From Micromonospora sp. H61 (GTDB lineage: Bacteria; Actinomycetota; Actinomycetes; Mycobacteriales; Micromonosporaceae), in the NCBI RefSeq assembly GCF_018070325.1, contig NZ_JAGPXY010000001.1:124001-188000 (forward strand): a stretch of 64,000 nucleotides of DNA, read 5' to 3'. The position numbers were made by a program, and so were the translations under genes. This document shows, piece by piece, positions 35,741 to 44,303 of this stretch (positions are counted from its first letter, which is position 1; each line of letters starts with the position of its first letter). A model generated the notes under the pieces. It saw only the letters and a list, made by a program, of their open reading frames with translations, did no database searches and was not told the DNA's origin.

Positions 35741-36483
35741 CAGGTTGCCCTCACGAGCTTCAGTAGCGGGGAGGTTTCACTCACTCCGAAGGTCTTCGTC
35801 CACAACTCGGCGTCCTGCAGGTCCGCCGGCTGCCCGTCGGCGATGATCCGGCCGTTGAGCAGGACCAGACGGGTGCAGGAGTCCACTGCCGCGACGAGAT
35901 CGTGAGTGGTCATCAGAACCGCGCGATCCTCTGCCGCCAGGCTGGTGAACAGGTCACCCAGTAGTTCCTGCGTGGGCATGTCGAGTCCGGTGAACGGCTC
36001 GTCCAGCAGCAGGATGCGCGGCGCGAGCGCGAGGGCTCGGGCGACCAGGACGCGTTGACGTTGCCCGCCGGACAACTCACCGACCGGCCGGCGACGCAAC
36101 CCGGTCAGCTGCACGCGGTCCAGTGCGTCGCCGACTGCCCGCCAGTCAGCGACGCCAGGCCGGCGGAGCAGGCGGATGCGGCCGGTCCGACCGCTCATCA
36201 CGGCCTGTTCGACCGAGATGGGAAAATCCCAGGTGAACTCGTGGCGCTGGGGAACGTATCCGATTTCGGAACGGCCGGGACGCGACGGCTTACCCTCCAC
36301 AGTCACGGTGCCGCCGCGGGTGCGGGTCAGTGCCAGGACGGCGCGGAGCAGGGTGGTCTTCCCGGCGCCGTTGGGCCCGAGCAGCCCGACCAACTCGCCC
36401 CGGTCCAGGTGCAGCCGGATGTCCCGCAGTACCGGCCGGCCGCCGAGGTCCACGTCCAACCCTTCGATGTCGAGCGCTCTCAC
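35740..36483 (-). CDS. Anchored-repeat ABC transporter ATPase
   Basis: A 247-residue ATPase (TIGR03771-type) with Walker A GPNGAGKTT, Q-loop region GYVPQRHEF, signature LSGGQRQRV, Walker B ILLLDEP and H-loop TTHD. GTG start overlapping the upstream stop as GTGA. It drives the permease encoded next. Closest paralogue in the window is the zinc ATPase at 26270-27040. Confidence 0.92.
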   Translation of the reverse strand: MRALDIEGLDVDLGGRPVLRDIRLHLDRGELVGLLGPNGAGKTTLLRAVLALTRTRGGTVTVEGKPSRPGRSEIGYVPQRHEFTWDFPISVEQAVMSGRTGRIRLLRRPGVADWRAVGDALDRVQLTGLRRRPVGELSGGQRQRVLVARALALAPRILLLDEPFTGLDMPTQELLGDLFTSLAAEDRAVLMTTHDLVAAVDSCTRLVLLNGRIIADGQPADLQDAELWTKTFGVSETSPLLKLVRAT

Positions 36484-37472
36484 CGCTGGCCCTCCGACAC
36501 CGTGGCGGCACGTTCCTGTTCGGCTCGGCGCTTCGCGCCGCGTCCGCGTAGCAGCAGGAGGACCAGTCCGACGGCGAGCAGGGCGGCCGCGCCCGCCAGC
36601 GCGATGAGCAGCAGTGGCGTGGGCCTGCCGGCAGGCTCGTTGTCCGCGGCTCGGTCCTCCCCGGTTGGTGCCTGCCCGGCTGCTGTGGGGAGGTCCGCGG
36701 TGGCGGCGAACGCCTCGTCGGCGCTGGTGGTGTCGCCCACGGCGATGCGCAGCGTACGGGTCGCCGAAACCGTCTCACCGTTGACCAGGTCGGCCGACGC
36801 CCGCACCGCGACCAGGTAGACGCCGGGCGCGGTGAACACCCAGTTGGCATGGGTGTGGGTGTTGACCTCGGCCCAGAACGGCTGCGCTGTGGAGTCGGCG
36901 GAGCGCCACAGCGGTTGGGGTGCGGCGAAGTTGCCCGACTGCAGATACGTCGTCAGATTCCCCGGTCCGCGTACGCCGAGCAGGATCAGGGTGACGCCAC
37001 GGTCGATGGTCTGCATCACCCTGGGGTCCTGGGTGTTCCAGCCGAGCCAGACGACGTTCTGGTTCTGGGTCTGCGGCACCACGTACACCCGCTTGCCGGC
37101 GTCGACGCCAAGGAAGGCGTACGTCGGGTCGTCGGGAACGGTCTGCAGCGCGGCGTCGGAGACCCGGAGCAGGACCTCGTCGGGGTTGCGCCACACCGGT
37201 CGCGCCTGCGTGCCGTCGTGGATCAGCAGCGTCCACTGGTTGTCGACGTAGCGGGGGCCGAGGTCGACGTGCCCGGTGGCGAGTTCCGCCCGGCCGGTGG
37301 CCAAGGGTTGGTCGGCGGCGATCGACTGGTTGAGGCCCGGTGTCGGCTCCTCGGCGCGGGCCGGGGTCTGCGTCGTGGCCAGCACGATGAGCGTGGCCAC
37401 CGCGCATCGCAGGATGGCGCTGGTCGTGCGGGGGCGGCTTCGCGCCCGTCCTGCCGTCACTGGCTCCTCCAT
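36480..37472 (-). CDS. Membrane-anchored single anchored-repeat protein
   Basis: A 330-residue protein with signal peptide, one anchored-repeat domain (about 60-250) and a C-terminal membrane helix (about 283-306, rich in Leu/Ala) followed by RGRGAKRR. There is no LPXTG motif, so it is held in the membrane rather than the wall. Motifs are GHVD (His68, Asp70), VYVVPQ, VWLGWNT and NTHTHANW (His206, His208). It lies between the binding protein and the ATPase, with 1- and 4-nt overlaps. I infer that it hands metal from wall proteins to the lipoprotein receptor at the membrane face. Confidence 0.87.
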   Translation of the reverse strand: MEEPVTAGRARSRPRTTSAILRCAVATLIVLATTQTPARAEEPTPGLNQSIAADQPLATGRAELATGHVDLGPRYVDNQWTLLIHDGTQARPVWRNPDEVLLRVSDAALQTVPDDPTYAFLGVDAGKRVYVVPQTQNQNVVWLGWNTQDPRVMQTIDRGVTLILLGVRGPGNLTTYLQSGNFAAPQPLWRSADSTAQPFWAEVNTHTHANWVFTAPGVYLVAVRASADLVNGETVSATRTLRIAVGDTTSADEAFAATADLPTAAGQAPTGEDRAADNEPAGRPTPLLLIALAGAAALLAVGLVLLLLRGRGAKRRAEQERAATVSEGQR

Positions 37473-39055
37473 CACTTGTCCGTGGTCAGGCAGTCGTGCA
37501 GCGATTCGGCGTTGAACCGCATCATGTCGAGGTAGGTGGTGACGTCCCGGTCGAAGGTGTCGCCGTAGATCGGGCAGACCCGCAGCCCCTCCTCGCGGGC
37601 CACCTCGGTGAGGGTGGTGGATCGGGCCGCCAGGTTGGGCTCCAGGAAGACGGCGGGGATCTTCAGGTTGCGGATCGTCTCGGTGAGCCGGCGGCGGTCG
37701 GCGAGGCTCGGCTCGGTGGCGGGGTTCGGGGTGACGAAGCCGGAGATCCGGATCCCGTACGCCTGGCCCAGGTAGCTGAACGCGTCGTGGGTGCTGACCA
37801 GGTGGCGTCGTGACGGCGGGATGCGGGCGATGGTGTCGCGGACCTGGGTGTCGAGCGTCTCCAGTTCCCGGATGTAGGCCGAGGCGTTCGTGCGGTAGTC
37901 CGTCGCTCCTCGCGGGTCGACGCCGATCAGGGTGTCCCGGATCAGCTCCACATAGGAGATGGCGTTGCGGACGTTCTGCCACAGGTGCGGGTCGATCTCG
38001 CCGTGCACGTGCTTGCCGAGCACAGCCTGCGGAAGCTGGTAGACCTGGGTGCCGGGCCGGCCGAGGAACCGGAACCTGCGGTCACCGGGCACCTCCAGCA
38101 GTGCCTTGTTCGGCACCTCGATCACGGTCCTGGCCGGGTCGTACACCCGCTGGTTGGCTTCGCCGCTGCCCTCCGGGTCGGCGAACAGGTAGAGCCGCCG
38201 CTCGTCGAGGTCGACGGTGACGTCGGCGTGGCCGGAGTTCAGCACCTCCGCGCCCGCCATCCCTGGCACCGAGTGCGGGTCCACCCCGACGGCGAAGGTG
38301 AACACCTGCTCGCCCAGGGGCACGGGCGCGGTTTCGGGGGTCACCGCCAGGTGCGCCCGCATGGTCAGCCGGTAGACGCCGGGCTTGGTGAACGCCCAGC
38401 TCATGTGGGTGTGGGCGTCGGGTGGCAGCGTGGCGGTGTCGTCCCGGTAGCCGTTGGCGGCGTCGAACCCGTCGCCGGAGTCGACGTAGAACGACGGATT
38501 GCCGAACGACTCCGTCAGGTACGCCCGCACCCGGCCCGGCCCGTCCGCGGCGATCGCGGTGAGCAGCACGTCGGAGGCGCGGTTCGCCCCCTGGGCCACA
38601 CCGGTGCCGCGTACCCGCATGCCCAACCAGATGGTGTCCAGCGACACGTCCTCGACCAGGGGGATGATCTCCGCGGCGTATTTCACCGCGCCCTCGGCCA
38701 GCGAGATGTTCGGTACGCCGTCGCGCAGGTTCGCGTCCAGCGCCTTGATGACGGACTGCTCTTCCAGGAGCAGGTAGTTGCTGAACGCCACGTCGGCGTA
38801 GACGACATCCCGGACGTCCCGCAGCGACGGCTCGTAGCTGTGCGGGTCGGCGTTGTCGGGCACCAAGGAGGTGACGGTCACCCGCCCCCCGCCGACGTTG
38901 CTCACCAGGTCCCGCAGGATGCCGGTGGTCGTGATGACCTGGACCCGGTCGTCGTCGGCGGTCAATGCCACCTCCGACCGGCAGCCGGCGATCAGCCCCA
39001 CGATCACCAGCGGCAGGATCGCCTGCCGCAGCCGCGCCACGACCAGCGGCCTCAT
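37472..39055 (-). CDS. Anchored-repeat ABC transporter solute-binding lipoprotein with inserted, circularly permuted repeat domain
   Basis: A 527-residue cluster A-I receptor (TIGR03772-type), lipobox LIAGC (Cys25). Probable metal ligands are His72 (DPHSYEP), His357 (DPHLWQNV), His423 (STHDAFSYL) and Asp499 (IYGDTF). Between the N-lobe and DPHLWQ, where ZnuA proteins have the His-rich loop, an anchored-repeat domain of about 205 residues (about 137-345) is inserted. Its halves are in reversed order: the C-terminal half with AHTHMSW (His215, His217) comes first, then the N-terminal half with GHAD (His276, Asp278), ending at VYQLPQ. A short His loop (GKHVHGE) remains. ATG overlaps the LPRTG gene's stop as ATGA. 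Confidence 0.9.
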   Translation of the reverse strand: MRPLVVARLRQAILPLVIVGLIAGCRSEVALTADDDRVQVITTTGILRDLVSNVGGGRVTVTSLVPDNADPHSYEPSLRDVRDVVYADVAFSNYLLLEEQSVIKALDANLRDGVPNISLAEGAVKYAAEIIPLVEDVSLDTIWLGMRVRGTGVAQGANRASDVLLTAIAADGPGRVRAYLTESFGNPSFYVDSGDGFDAANGYRDDTATLPPDAHTHMSWAFTKPGVYRLTMRAHLAVTPETAPVPLGEQVFTFAVGVDPHSVPGMAGAEVLNSGHADVTVDLDERRLYLFADPEGSGEANQRVYDPARTVIEVPNKALLEVPGDRRFRFLGRPGTQVYQLPQAVLGKHVHGEIDPHLWQNVRNAISYVELIRDTLIGVDPRGATDYRTNASAYIRELETLDTQVRDTIARIPPSRRHLVSTHDAFSYLGQAYGIRISGFVTPNPATEPSLADRRRLTETIRNLKIPAVFLEPNLAARSTTLTEVAREEGLRVCPIYGDTFDRDVTTYLDMMRFNAESLHDCLTTDK

Positions 39056-40650
39056 GCGTCTGCCGTCGCGAGGCCGGCGCGGCGGCGACGGGTCAGCAGC
39101 ACCAGCAGCACCCCGACGGCGACGAAAACGATGCCAACCGCTCCGGCCATCAGCACCCAGCCGGCACCGGTGCGCGGGAGACGACCAGCACCGCCCTGGT
39201 TTCCCCCGTCATTGTCGCCGCCATCCCCCGTGCTACCGCCAGAGCCGAAGCCGCTGTTCGGGTCGGTGCTGTCGCCGACGGCGATGGTGAGCGTCTTCGT
39301 GTCGGTGACCGCCTTGCCGGCGCTGGTGGTGCCGTTCATCTGCACGGCGAGGCGGTACAGGCCGGGCTTGGTGAACGCCCAGTTGCCGTGCGCGTGGGTG
39401 TTCAGCGGAACGCTCAGTTGCTGCGGGAACGCCTTGGCGGAGTCGAACAAGACGTCGGCCTTGCCGAACGAGCCGGTCAGGAAGAGGGCGAACCGACCGG
39501 GCCCGTTGACGCCCTTCAGCGTCCACGTGACGTTTCCCTTCACCCCCGAGACGACGGACTCGTGCTGGGTGTTCCAGCCAGGCCAGACGATGCCCGCCTG
39601 TTGGGACTGCGGTAGCAACCACACGGCGTCGCCCTGCTTGCCGAGGAAGTCGGCGCCGGCGGGCACCGTGATCTTCGCGTTGTCCTTGACCTGGAGGACC
39701 ACGTCGGCGGTTTCCCGCCAGACCGGAGGGCTGGTCCGGTCGTCCTTGATCCGGATCGTCCAGTTGTCCCCGGACAGTTGGGGGCCCATGTCGACGTGCC
39801 CGTCGGCAATCACCTGACGGGCACCCGTGGCGGTGGTGGCCGCCGCCTTCGGGGCCGCCGGTGCGGCCGCGGCGGGCTTCGGCGTGGAAGCGGGCTTCGA
39901 CGCAACCGGGGGTGCGGCGAGTGCGCGCGCTGCCGACTGCCCGTCGGGGCGCGTCGCCGACTTGGCCGGAGCAGGTGGCGGTGCCTGCTCGACCGGACTG
40001 ATCGCGGGGACCCGAACCTGATAGGTCGCTTCGGCGCTGATTTTCTGGCCGGAGCGCAGCGTGGCCGAGCCGGTCAGGGTCAACCGGTAGTCACCGGCTG
40101 CGTCGAAGGCCCAGACCACCCCGCCGGTACGCGTCGCCACCGGCAGCCGCACCGTCCGCTTCAACCCCGGGCCGCTGCCGAAGAGCGGGGTCGCCGCGCC
40201 GAGGCCGGACAGGGTGTACGCGGTGAACGTTCCCGGACCCTCGACCGTGCGCAGGGTGAGACCCACCGTGTCGTCGGTGACGACGCCGGGGCGTACCCCG
40301 GTGGTGTCCAGCGCGGGGAACCCGCTGTCGCCGGCGGACAGTGACCACACGGCGTGCCCCGGCGAACCGAGGAAGGCGAAGCCCTTGCCTGCCGGCACTC
40401 GGCCGGCGAGCCCGCCGGCCGGGCCGAGCACCACCTCGGCCGGGTCGTGTCCGGCCACGTCGCGGGACACCTGCTCGGCGTCGCGCAGCCGCAGCGACAT
40501 CGAGCCACCGTCGAGCGCGACGGAAACCAGGTCCGCGCCGGCGGCGCTGACCGCGGCCGGTTCCGCGGCCGCCGGCGCACCCCCAAGGGCCAACGCCAGT
40601 ACGGCTGTCGCAAGACCGGCGGCACCGGCACGCATGGTTCTCATCCTCAT
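39052..40650 (-). CDS. Sortase-type (LPRTG) wall protein with two anchored repeats
   Basis: A 532-residue surface protein: signal peptide (to about residue 29), anchored repeat 1 (about 31-214), an Ala/Pro linker, anchored repeat 2 (about 278-460), a Gly/Asp spacer, then LPRTG (491-495), a hydrophobic helix and RRRR, the classic sortase signal. Repeat 2 keeps GHVD (His285, Asp287) and NTHAHGNW (His419, His421). Repeat 1 has lost both motifs (AGAD and TGGVVW). GGGGAG lies 8 nt before the start. In TIGRFAM descriptions such a protein next to this transporter is proposed to relay substrate to it. No sortase gene is in the window. Confidence 0.92.
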   Translation of the reverse strand: MRMRTMRAGAAGLATAVLALALGGAPAAAEPAAVSAAGADLVSVALDGGSMSLRLRDAEQVSRDVAGHDPAEVVLGPAGGLAGRVPAGKGFAFLGSPGHAVWSLSAGDSGFPALDTTGVRPGVVTDDTVGLTLRTVEGPGTFTAYTLSGLGAATPLFGSGPGLKRTVRLPVATRTGGVVWAFDAAGDYRLTLTGSATLRSGQKISAEATYQVRVPAISPVEQAPPPAPAKSATRPDGQSAARALAAPPVASKPASTPKPAAAAPAAPKAAATTATGARQVIADGHVDMGPQLSGDNWTIRIKDDRTSPPVWRETADVVLQVKDNAKITVPAGADFLGKQGDAVWLLPQSQQAGIVWPGWNTQHESVVSGVKGNVTWTLKGVNGPGRFALFLTGSFGKADVLFDSAKAFPQQLSVPLNTHAHGNWAFTKPGLYRLAVQMNGTTSAGKAVTDTKTLTIAVGDSTDPNSGFGSGGSTGDGGDNDGGNQGGAGRLPRTGAGWVLMAGAVGIVFVAVGVLLVLLTRRRRAGLATADA

Positions 40651-40680
40651 TGCCTGCTCCCCAGACGGCTTCGTAGTAGT

Positions 40681-41775
40681 TCATTCATTGACGTCGTGCC
40701 CGGCGGGGACCGCGGCCTCGCGGCCGTCCGAGGTCCGTTCGGTCTGCCGGCTGGCCTCGGCGCGACCCTCCTCCCGGGCGACGGCTACCGCCCGGGCGAT
40801 CTGTCGGGCCCGCCGCCGCCGGGCGGCGACCAACGCCCAGCCGACGAAGGCGAGCAGGACCAGCAGGACCAGTTGGGGCAAGGGCACCGCCCAGACGGAG
40901 GCCCGCGCCGTGCCACTCTGCGGCGGCGGATCGAGGACCTGGTCGCCCACGGCGGCAGGCGTGACAGCGGCGCTCGCGCTCAGCCGGAACAGTGGGGGCA
41001 CGCCCGTCATGCGGACGGTGGTGGTCAGTTCGCCGCCGGGCAGGATCTCCGGCAGGGCCGGCGCGTCGATCGCCTGCCGGCCGAGGCCGAATGGGCTGGC
41101 CGCGGCGAGCGTGGGCTGCCCGGTGAGCCGGACGTTGCCGGTGTTGCGGACGGTGAAGGTGGCGGTGAGCCTGCCACCGGCCAGGGGGTTGAGCGAGCCG
41201 GTGTGCCGTACCCGAAGGTCCTCGACGGTCAGCGCCGGTTGCAGCTCGCCGCTCACCCGCAGGTAGATCCGCGCGCCGACGCGGTGGTCGACGGCGACCT
41301 GGTTGCCCTGCGCGTCCGGCGCCGTGGCGGCGAGCGAGGCGACGATCCCGCCGGCGTGGTCCCCGGGCGTGGCGTTGTTGGGCACTGTAAGCGTGAACGG
41401 GATGTCCAGGCGGGACGTGGACGGGATGGTCACGGTGCCACCGGTGAAGCGGACCCAGGCGCCGACATCGGTGGGCTTCTGACCACCGGCCAGCAGGTCG
41501 AACCCGCCCTGCGCGGTGGTGAACGCGTCGCTGGCGTAGAGGTTCAGGGTGAGCGGGCGCGCCGAGTGGTTGGTGACCGCGACGTAGTCGGTCACCGTGG
41601 CGCCGGGATCGAGCTTGTAGGTGAACGCCGGCCGACCGTTCGGGCCCTTCGCACTCGACGGCGCCACCCCCCACGTCGCGGCAGACGTCGGCGGTGCCGG
41701 GGGCGCCGGCGTGGGCGGTGCCGGAGCCGCGCCGAGCAGGGCGATGCCGGTGGCGATGGCGGCGAACAGGCGCAT
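40681..41775 (-). CDS. DUF916-type surface protein (WxL-associated), membrane anchored
   Basis: A 364-residue protein with signal peptide, a DUF916-like beta-sandwich pair (phrases VTNHSARPLTLNLYASDAF, IPFTLTVPNNATPGDH, RIYLRVSGE), and a C-terminal membrane helix (LPQLVLLVLLAFVGWALV) with a charged cytoplasmic tail. In Firmicutes such proteins accompany WxL wall proteins and bind peptidoglycan or WxL partners. Here a WxL-like protein is encoded just upstream. The gene ends 30 nt before the LPRTG gene, so it probably belongs to the same operon. The start has only a weak ribosome-binding site; an upstream reading from 41844 looks non-coding. Confidence 0.8.
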   Translation of the reverse strand: MRLFAAIATGIALLGAAPAPPTPAPPAPPTSAATWGVAPSSAKGPNGRPAFTYKLDPGATVTDYVAVTNHSARPLTLNLYASDAFTTAQGGFDLLAGGQKPTDVGAWVRFTGGTVTIPSTSRLDIPFTLTVPNNATPGDHAGGIVASLAATAPDAQGNQVAVDHRVGARIYLRVSGELQPALTVEDLRVRHTGSLNPLAGGRLTATFTVRNTGNVRLTGQPTLAAASPFGLGRQAIDAPALPEILPGGELTTTVRMTGVPPLFRLSASAAVTPAAVGDQVLDPPPQSGTARASVWAVPLPQLVLLVLLAFVGWALVAARRRRARQIARAVAVAREEGRAEASRQTERTSDGREAAVPAGHDVNE

Positions 41776-41813
41776 GGTGGGGATGGGTTCCGTTCCTGGG
41801 TACGAGGGATGAA

Positions 41814-41853
41814 GCGGGGTGGGCGGGTCGCGGCAACGGCCCACCCACCCCGC
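41814..41853 (-). terminator. GC-rich hairpin between the WxL-like and DUF916 genes
   Basis: GCGGGGTGGGC (41814-41824) pairs with GCCCACCCACCCCGC (41839-41853) through a bulged stem. It may stop or attenuate transcription coming from the ribosomal-protein promoter before the transporter genes. Confidence 0.55.
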
Positions 41854-41904
41854 GACCGCCCGGTGGCACGGTTCAGCGCCGGGCCACCGGACGGGTTCGG
41901 GCGA

Positions 41905-43377
41905 TCAGATCGCGGTGAGGGTGAGGGTCGCGGAGTACGTCCCCGCGGCCGTCTCGGTGGGCAGGCTCAGCCGCAGACCCGCGCCCAGTTGCGCGGTGCC
42001 CCGCCCAGCACCGCCCGGCGCCGCTCCCAGCACCGCGCTGTTACCGAGACCGCCGCCGGACCCGACGACGTACGGCGTGACCTCCGGACCAGCGACGACA
42101 CCCTGCCCGGAGCCCTGAGCGACAACCCGAGGGTTCCAGCCGAGGTAGCCGGAGCTGAACGTCGCACCGTCCGGCCCGGCGAAGTCCGCCGGGATCTGCC
42201 CGGACGCACTCCACCCCGGTCGGCCGGCGCGGGTGTCGGTCACCGTGACCGGGCGGAGCTCACCGTTGCTCTCCCACCGGTCACCACCGGCGGTGAGCTG
42301 CGCGGGCGGCAGCACCACGGCACGGTCGTCCGGGTTGACGCTGATCACCAGAGAACCCTGCGTCTCGTCGATCGACGCGGTGATCGTCTGCGAGGTGCCC
42401 GGCTCCTCCGGCGGGAACGCCACCCAGAGGGCGACCGGTTCGCTGGTCGCCACCACCTCGTGGGCGTCGCCGTACAACTTGACCACGTACTCGCAGGCGT
42501 TCAGCTCCCGGGTGGCCGTGAACGAGTACCTCGCTCCCGCCTCCCCCGCGATGATGGCCCAGTCGTCCGTGCCGGGGCACCTGCTGAACCAGTGGTAGTG
42601 GTCCAGCTCGCTCTGCGGCGTCTGCACCGCGTTGAGCGTCACCGTGTCGTTGGGCTGGTACTCGTCGGCCATACCGCTGACCGACAGACCGACCTCCGGC
42701 CCACCGCCGGACAGCTCGCCGACGACGAACGAGTAGTCGACCGGCCCGGTGCTGACCGTCGTGCCGTTGGTCAACGTCGCGTCGGCCTGGAACGTCAGGG
42801 TGTAGCTACCCAGCGCGCTGAACGCCCAGTTCGAGTGCGCGTGGGTGTGCACCGGCACGTCGATCGCGTCGGGCAGGCCGTCGTCGGCGCGGAACTTGAT
42901 GATCGGACCGCCGAACGAGTCCTGCGTGAACAGCGTGACCGCGCCCGGCCCCTGCACATCGACCAGGCTGAGCCGCACCGTGTTCCCCTCGAACACCCCC
43001 GAACTGAGCGTCGTGGTGTTCCAACCCGGCCAGAGCAGATCCGGATCCTGGGTCAGCGGGAGCAACCAGACCTGGCTGCCCGCCGGCCCGAGGAAGGCGA
43101 ACCGCGGATCGTCCGGAACGGCCATCGCCGCCTCCGGCAGAACCTGGAACGTCACGTCCGCCGGATCCCGCGTCACCGAAGGGCTGACCGTGTCGTCGTG
43201 CACCTTCAACGACAGCGCGCCATCCTCGTAGTGCACGTCGACAGCATCGGTGTGCCCCTTGGACAACACCACCTTCTCGGCCGCCGACGCAGCGGTCGGC
43301 GCCAGCACCGTGCCGGCGACCACCACCGCCCCGGCAACCAGGGCCGCGAAACCGCGAGCCCTCAGAATCGCATTCAT
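41905..43377 (-). CDS. Secreted anchored-repeat protein with WxL-like C-terminal domain
   Basis: A 490-residue secreted protein. After the signal peptide come one anchored repeat (about 34-210) with GHTD (His42, Asp44) and VHTHAHSNW (His177, His179, His181), an Ig-like middle domain (DTVTLNAVQTPQSELDHYHW; Cys pair), and a WxL-like C-terminal domain (VTVTDTRAGRPGWSASGQ, LGWNP, ending GTYSATLTLTAI). WxL domains bind peptidoglycan without covalent linkage, so this is a second way of placing the repeat on the wall. GGGGAGG precedes the ATG. It follows rpsN by 53 nt and may be read from the Zur-controlled rpmB promoter. Confidence 0.87.
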   Translation of the reverse strand: MNAILRARGFAALVAGAVVVAGTVLAPTAASAAEKVVLSKGHTDAVDVHYEDGALSLKVHDDTVSPSVTRDPADVTFQVLPEAAMAVPDDPRFAFLGPAGSQVWLLPLTQDPDLLWPGWNTTTLSSGVFEGNTVRLSLVDVQGPGAVTLFTQDSFGGPIIKFRADDGLPDAIDVPVHTHAHSNWAFSALGSYTLTFQADATLTNGTTVSTGPVDYSFVVGELSGGGPEVGLSVSGMADEYQPNDTVTLNAVQTPQSELDHYHWFSRCPGTDDWAIIAGEAGARYSFTATRELNACEYVVKLYGDAHEVVATSEPVALWVAFPPEEPGTSQTITASIDETQGSLVISVNPDDRAVVLPPAQLTAGGDRWESNGELRPVTVTDTRAGRPGWSASGQIPADFAGPDGATFSSGYLGWNPRVVAQGSGQGVVAGPEVTPYVVGSGGGLGNSAVLGAAPGGAGRGTAQLGAGLRLSLPTETAAGTYSATLTLTAI

Positions 43378-43430
43378 ACCTCCCCTTTCAGCACCGCGCC
43401 TACCTGCGCGCGGTGGTACATGTGCTGACA

Positions 43431-43736
43431 TCACCAGGACGCCTTGCGCACCCCGGGCATCTCGCCACGCAGAGCCAGCTCGCGGAACCTCACCCGGGAC
43501 AACCCGAACCGGGTGAGCACCCCGCGCGGACGGCCGTCGATCTGGTCGCGCGAGCGCAGCCGCACCGGGCTGGAATCCCGCGGCAGCCGGCTCAGCCGGC
43601 GCACCGCGTCGGCGCGTACCTCCGGGTCGGTGTCCGGATGGGCGACCAGCCGCTTCAGCTCCGCCCGCCCCTCGGCGTGCCGGGCCACCAGCTCCTCGCG
43701 ACGCGCCTGCCGATTGACCAGGCTCTTCTTGGCCAT
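43431..43736 (-). CDS. rpsN: Zinc-free ribosomal protein S14 (alternative form)
   Basis: The 101-residue long form of S14 without the CxxC...CxxC zinc ribbon, with the family tail [28 protein letters not shown] split here as its C-terminus. It replaces the zinc-binding S14 when zinc is scarce, freeing zinc from ribosomes. Its ATG overlaps the L33 stop as TGATG. Third gene of the rpmB-rpmG-rpsN operon. Confidence 0.97.
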   Translation of the reverse strand: MAKKSLVNRQARREELVARHAEGRAELKRLVAHPDTDPEVRADAVRRLSRLPRDSSPVRLRSRDQIDGRPRGVLTRFGLSRVRFRELALRGEMPGVRKASW

Positions 43737-43903
43737 CAGCGGGCCTCGCGGAACTCGACGTGCCGGCGGACGACCGGGTCGTACTTGCGCAGGACCAGCC
43801 GGTCCGGGTCGTTGCGACGGTTCTTGCGGGTGACGTACGTGTAGCCGGTGCCAGCGGTGCTGCGCAGCCGCACGATCGGTCGCACATCGGTCTGGCGGGC
43901 CAT
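43736..43903 (-). CDS. rpmG: Zinc-free ribosomal protein L33
   Basis: A 55-residue L33 ([20 protein letters not shown]) with no cysteine at all, so the four-cysteine zinc site of the standard L33 is missing. ATG overlaps the L28 stop as TGATG. Part of the zinc-starvation ribosomal operon. Confidence 0.97.
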   Translation of the reverse strand: MARQTDVRPIVRLRSTAGTGYTYVTRKNRRNDPDRLVLRKYDPVVRRHVEFREAR

Positions 43904-44139
43904 CAGAGCTTCACCCCCTGGGCGCGCAGCTCGGCGACGACCTTCTCGATGCCCTTGCGGTCCACGGTCTTCAGCGCCTTCGTCGTCAGGGTGAGGCTGA
44001 CCCATCGCCGTTGCGACGGCAGCCAGTAGCGGTGGTTCTGCAGGTTCGGGTTCCACCGGCGGCGGGTGCGCCGATGGGAGTGGGACACGGCGTTGCCGAA
44101 GCTCGGCTTCGCGCCGGTGACGTCACAACGTCGGGACAC
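43903..44139 (-). CDS. rpmB: Zinc-free ribosomal protein L28
   Basis: A 78-residue L28 ([20 protein letters not shown]) that keeps only one of the zinc-ligand cysteines and so cannot form the zinc site. The GTG start at 44139 has AAGGGAG 8 nt upstream. It heads the operon and lies 34 nt from a Zur-like box, predicting derepression in zinc deficiency. Confidence 0.96.
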   Translation of the reverse strand: MSRRCDVTGAKPSFGNAVSHSHRRTRRRWNPNLQNHRYWLPSQRRWVSLTLTTKALKTVDRKGIEKVVAELRAQGVKL

Positions 44140-44172
44140 AGTGCACGCTCCCTTGCTCAGGACAAACGATAA

Positions 44173-44187
44173 CGACAACGGTTTTCA
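44173..44187 (-). promoter_or_regulatory. Zur-like box before the rpmB-rpmG-rpsN operon
   Basis: CGACAACGGTTTTCA matches 12 of 15 positions of the box at 44304-44318. An overlapping repeat of the same pattern (CGATAACGACAACGG, starting at 44168) suggests two adjoining Zur dimers. Confidence 0.8.
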
Positions 44188-44303
44188 GTTCTACATCACC
44201 CGTTCGGTCAGACCCACCCCGGGTCGCTGCCGACGGCCTCGGCCAGGACCCGCCGCGCCCGTCGGGACCACCGTTCGCCTCGCCAACCTCCGTGTGCTTA
44301 GAA

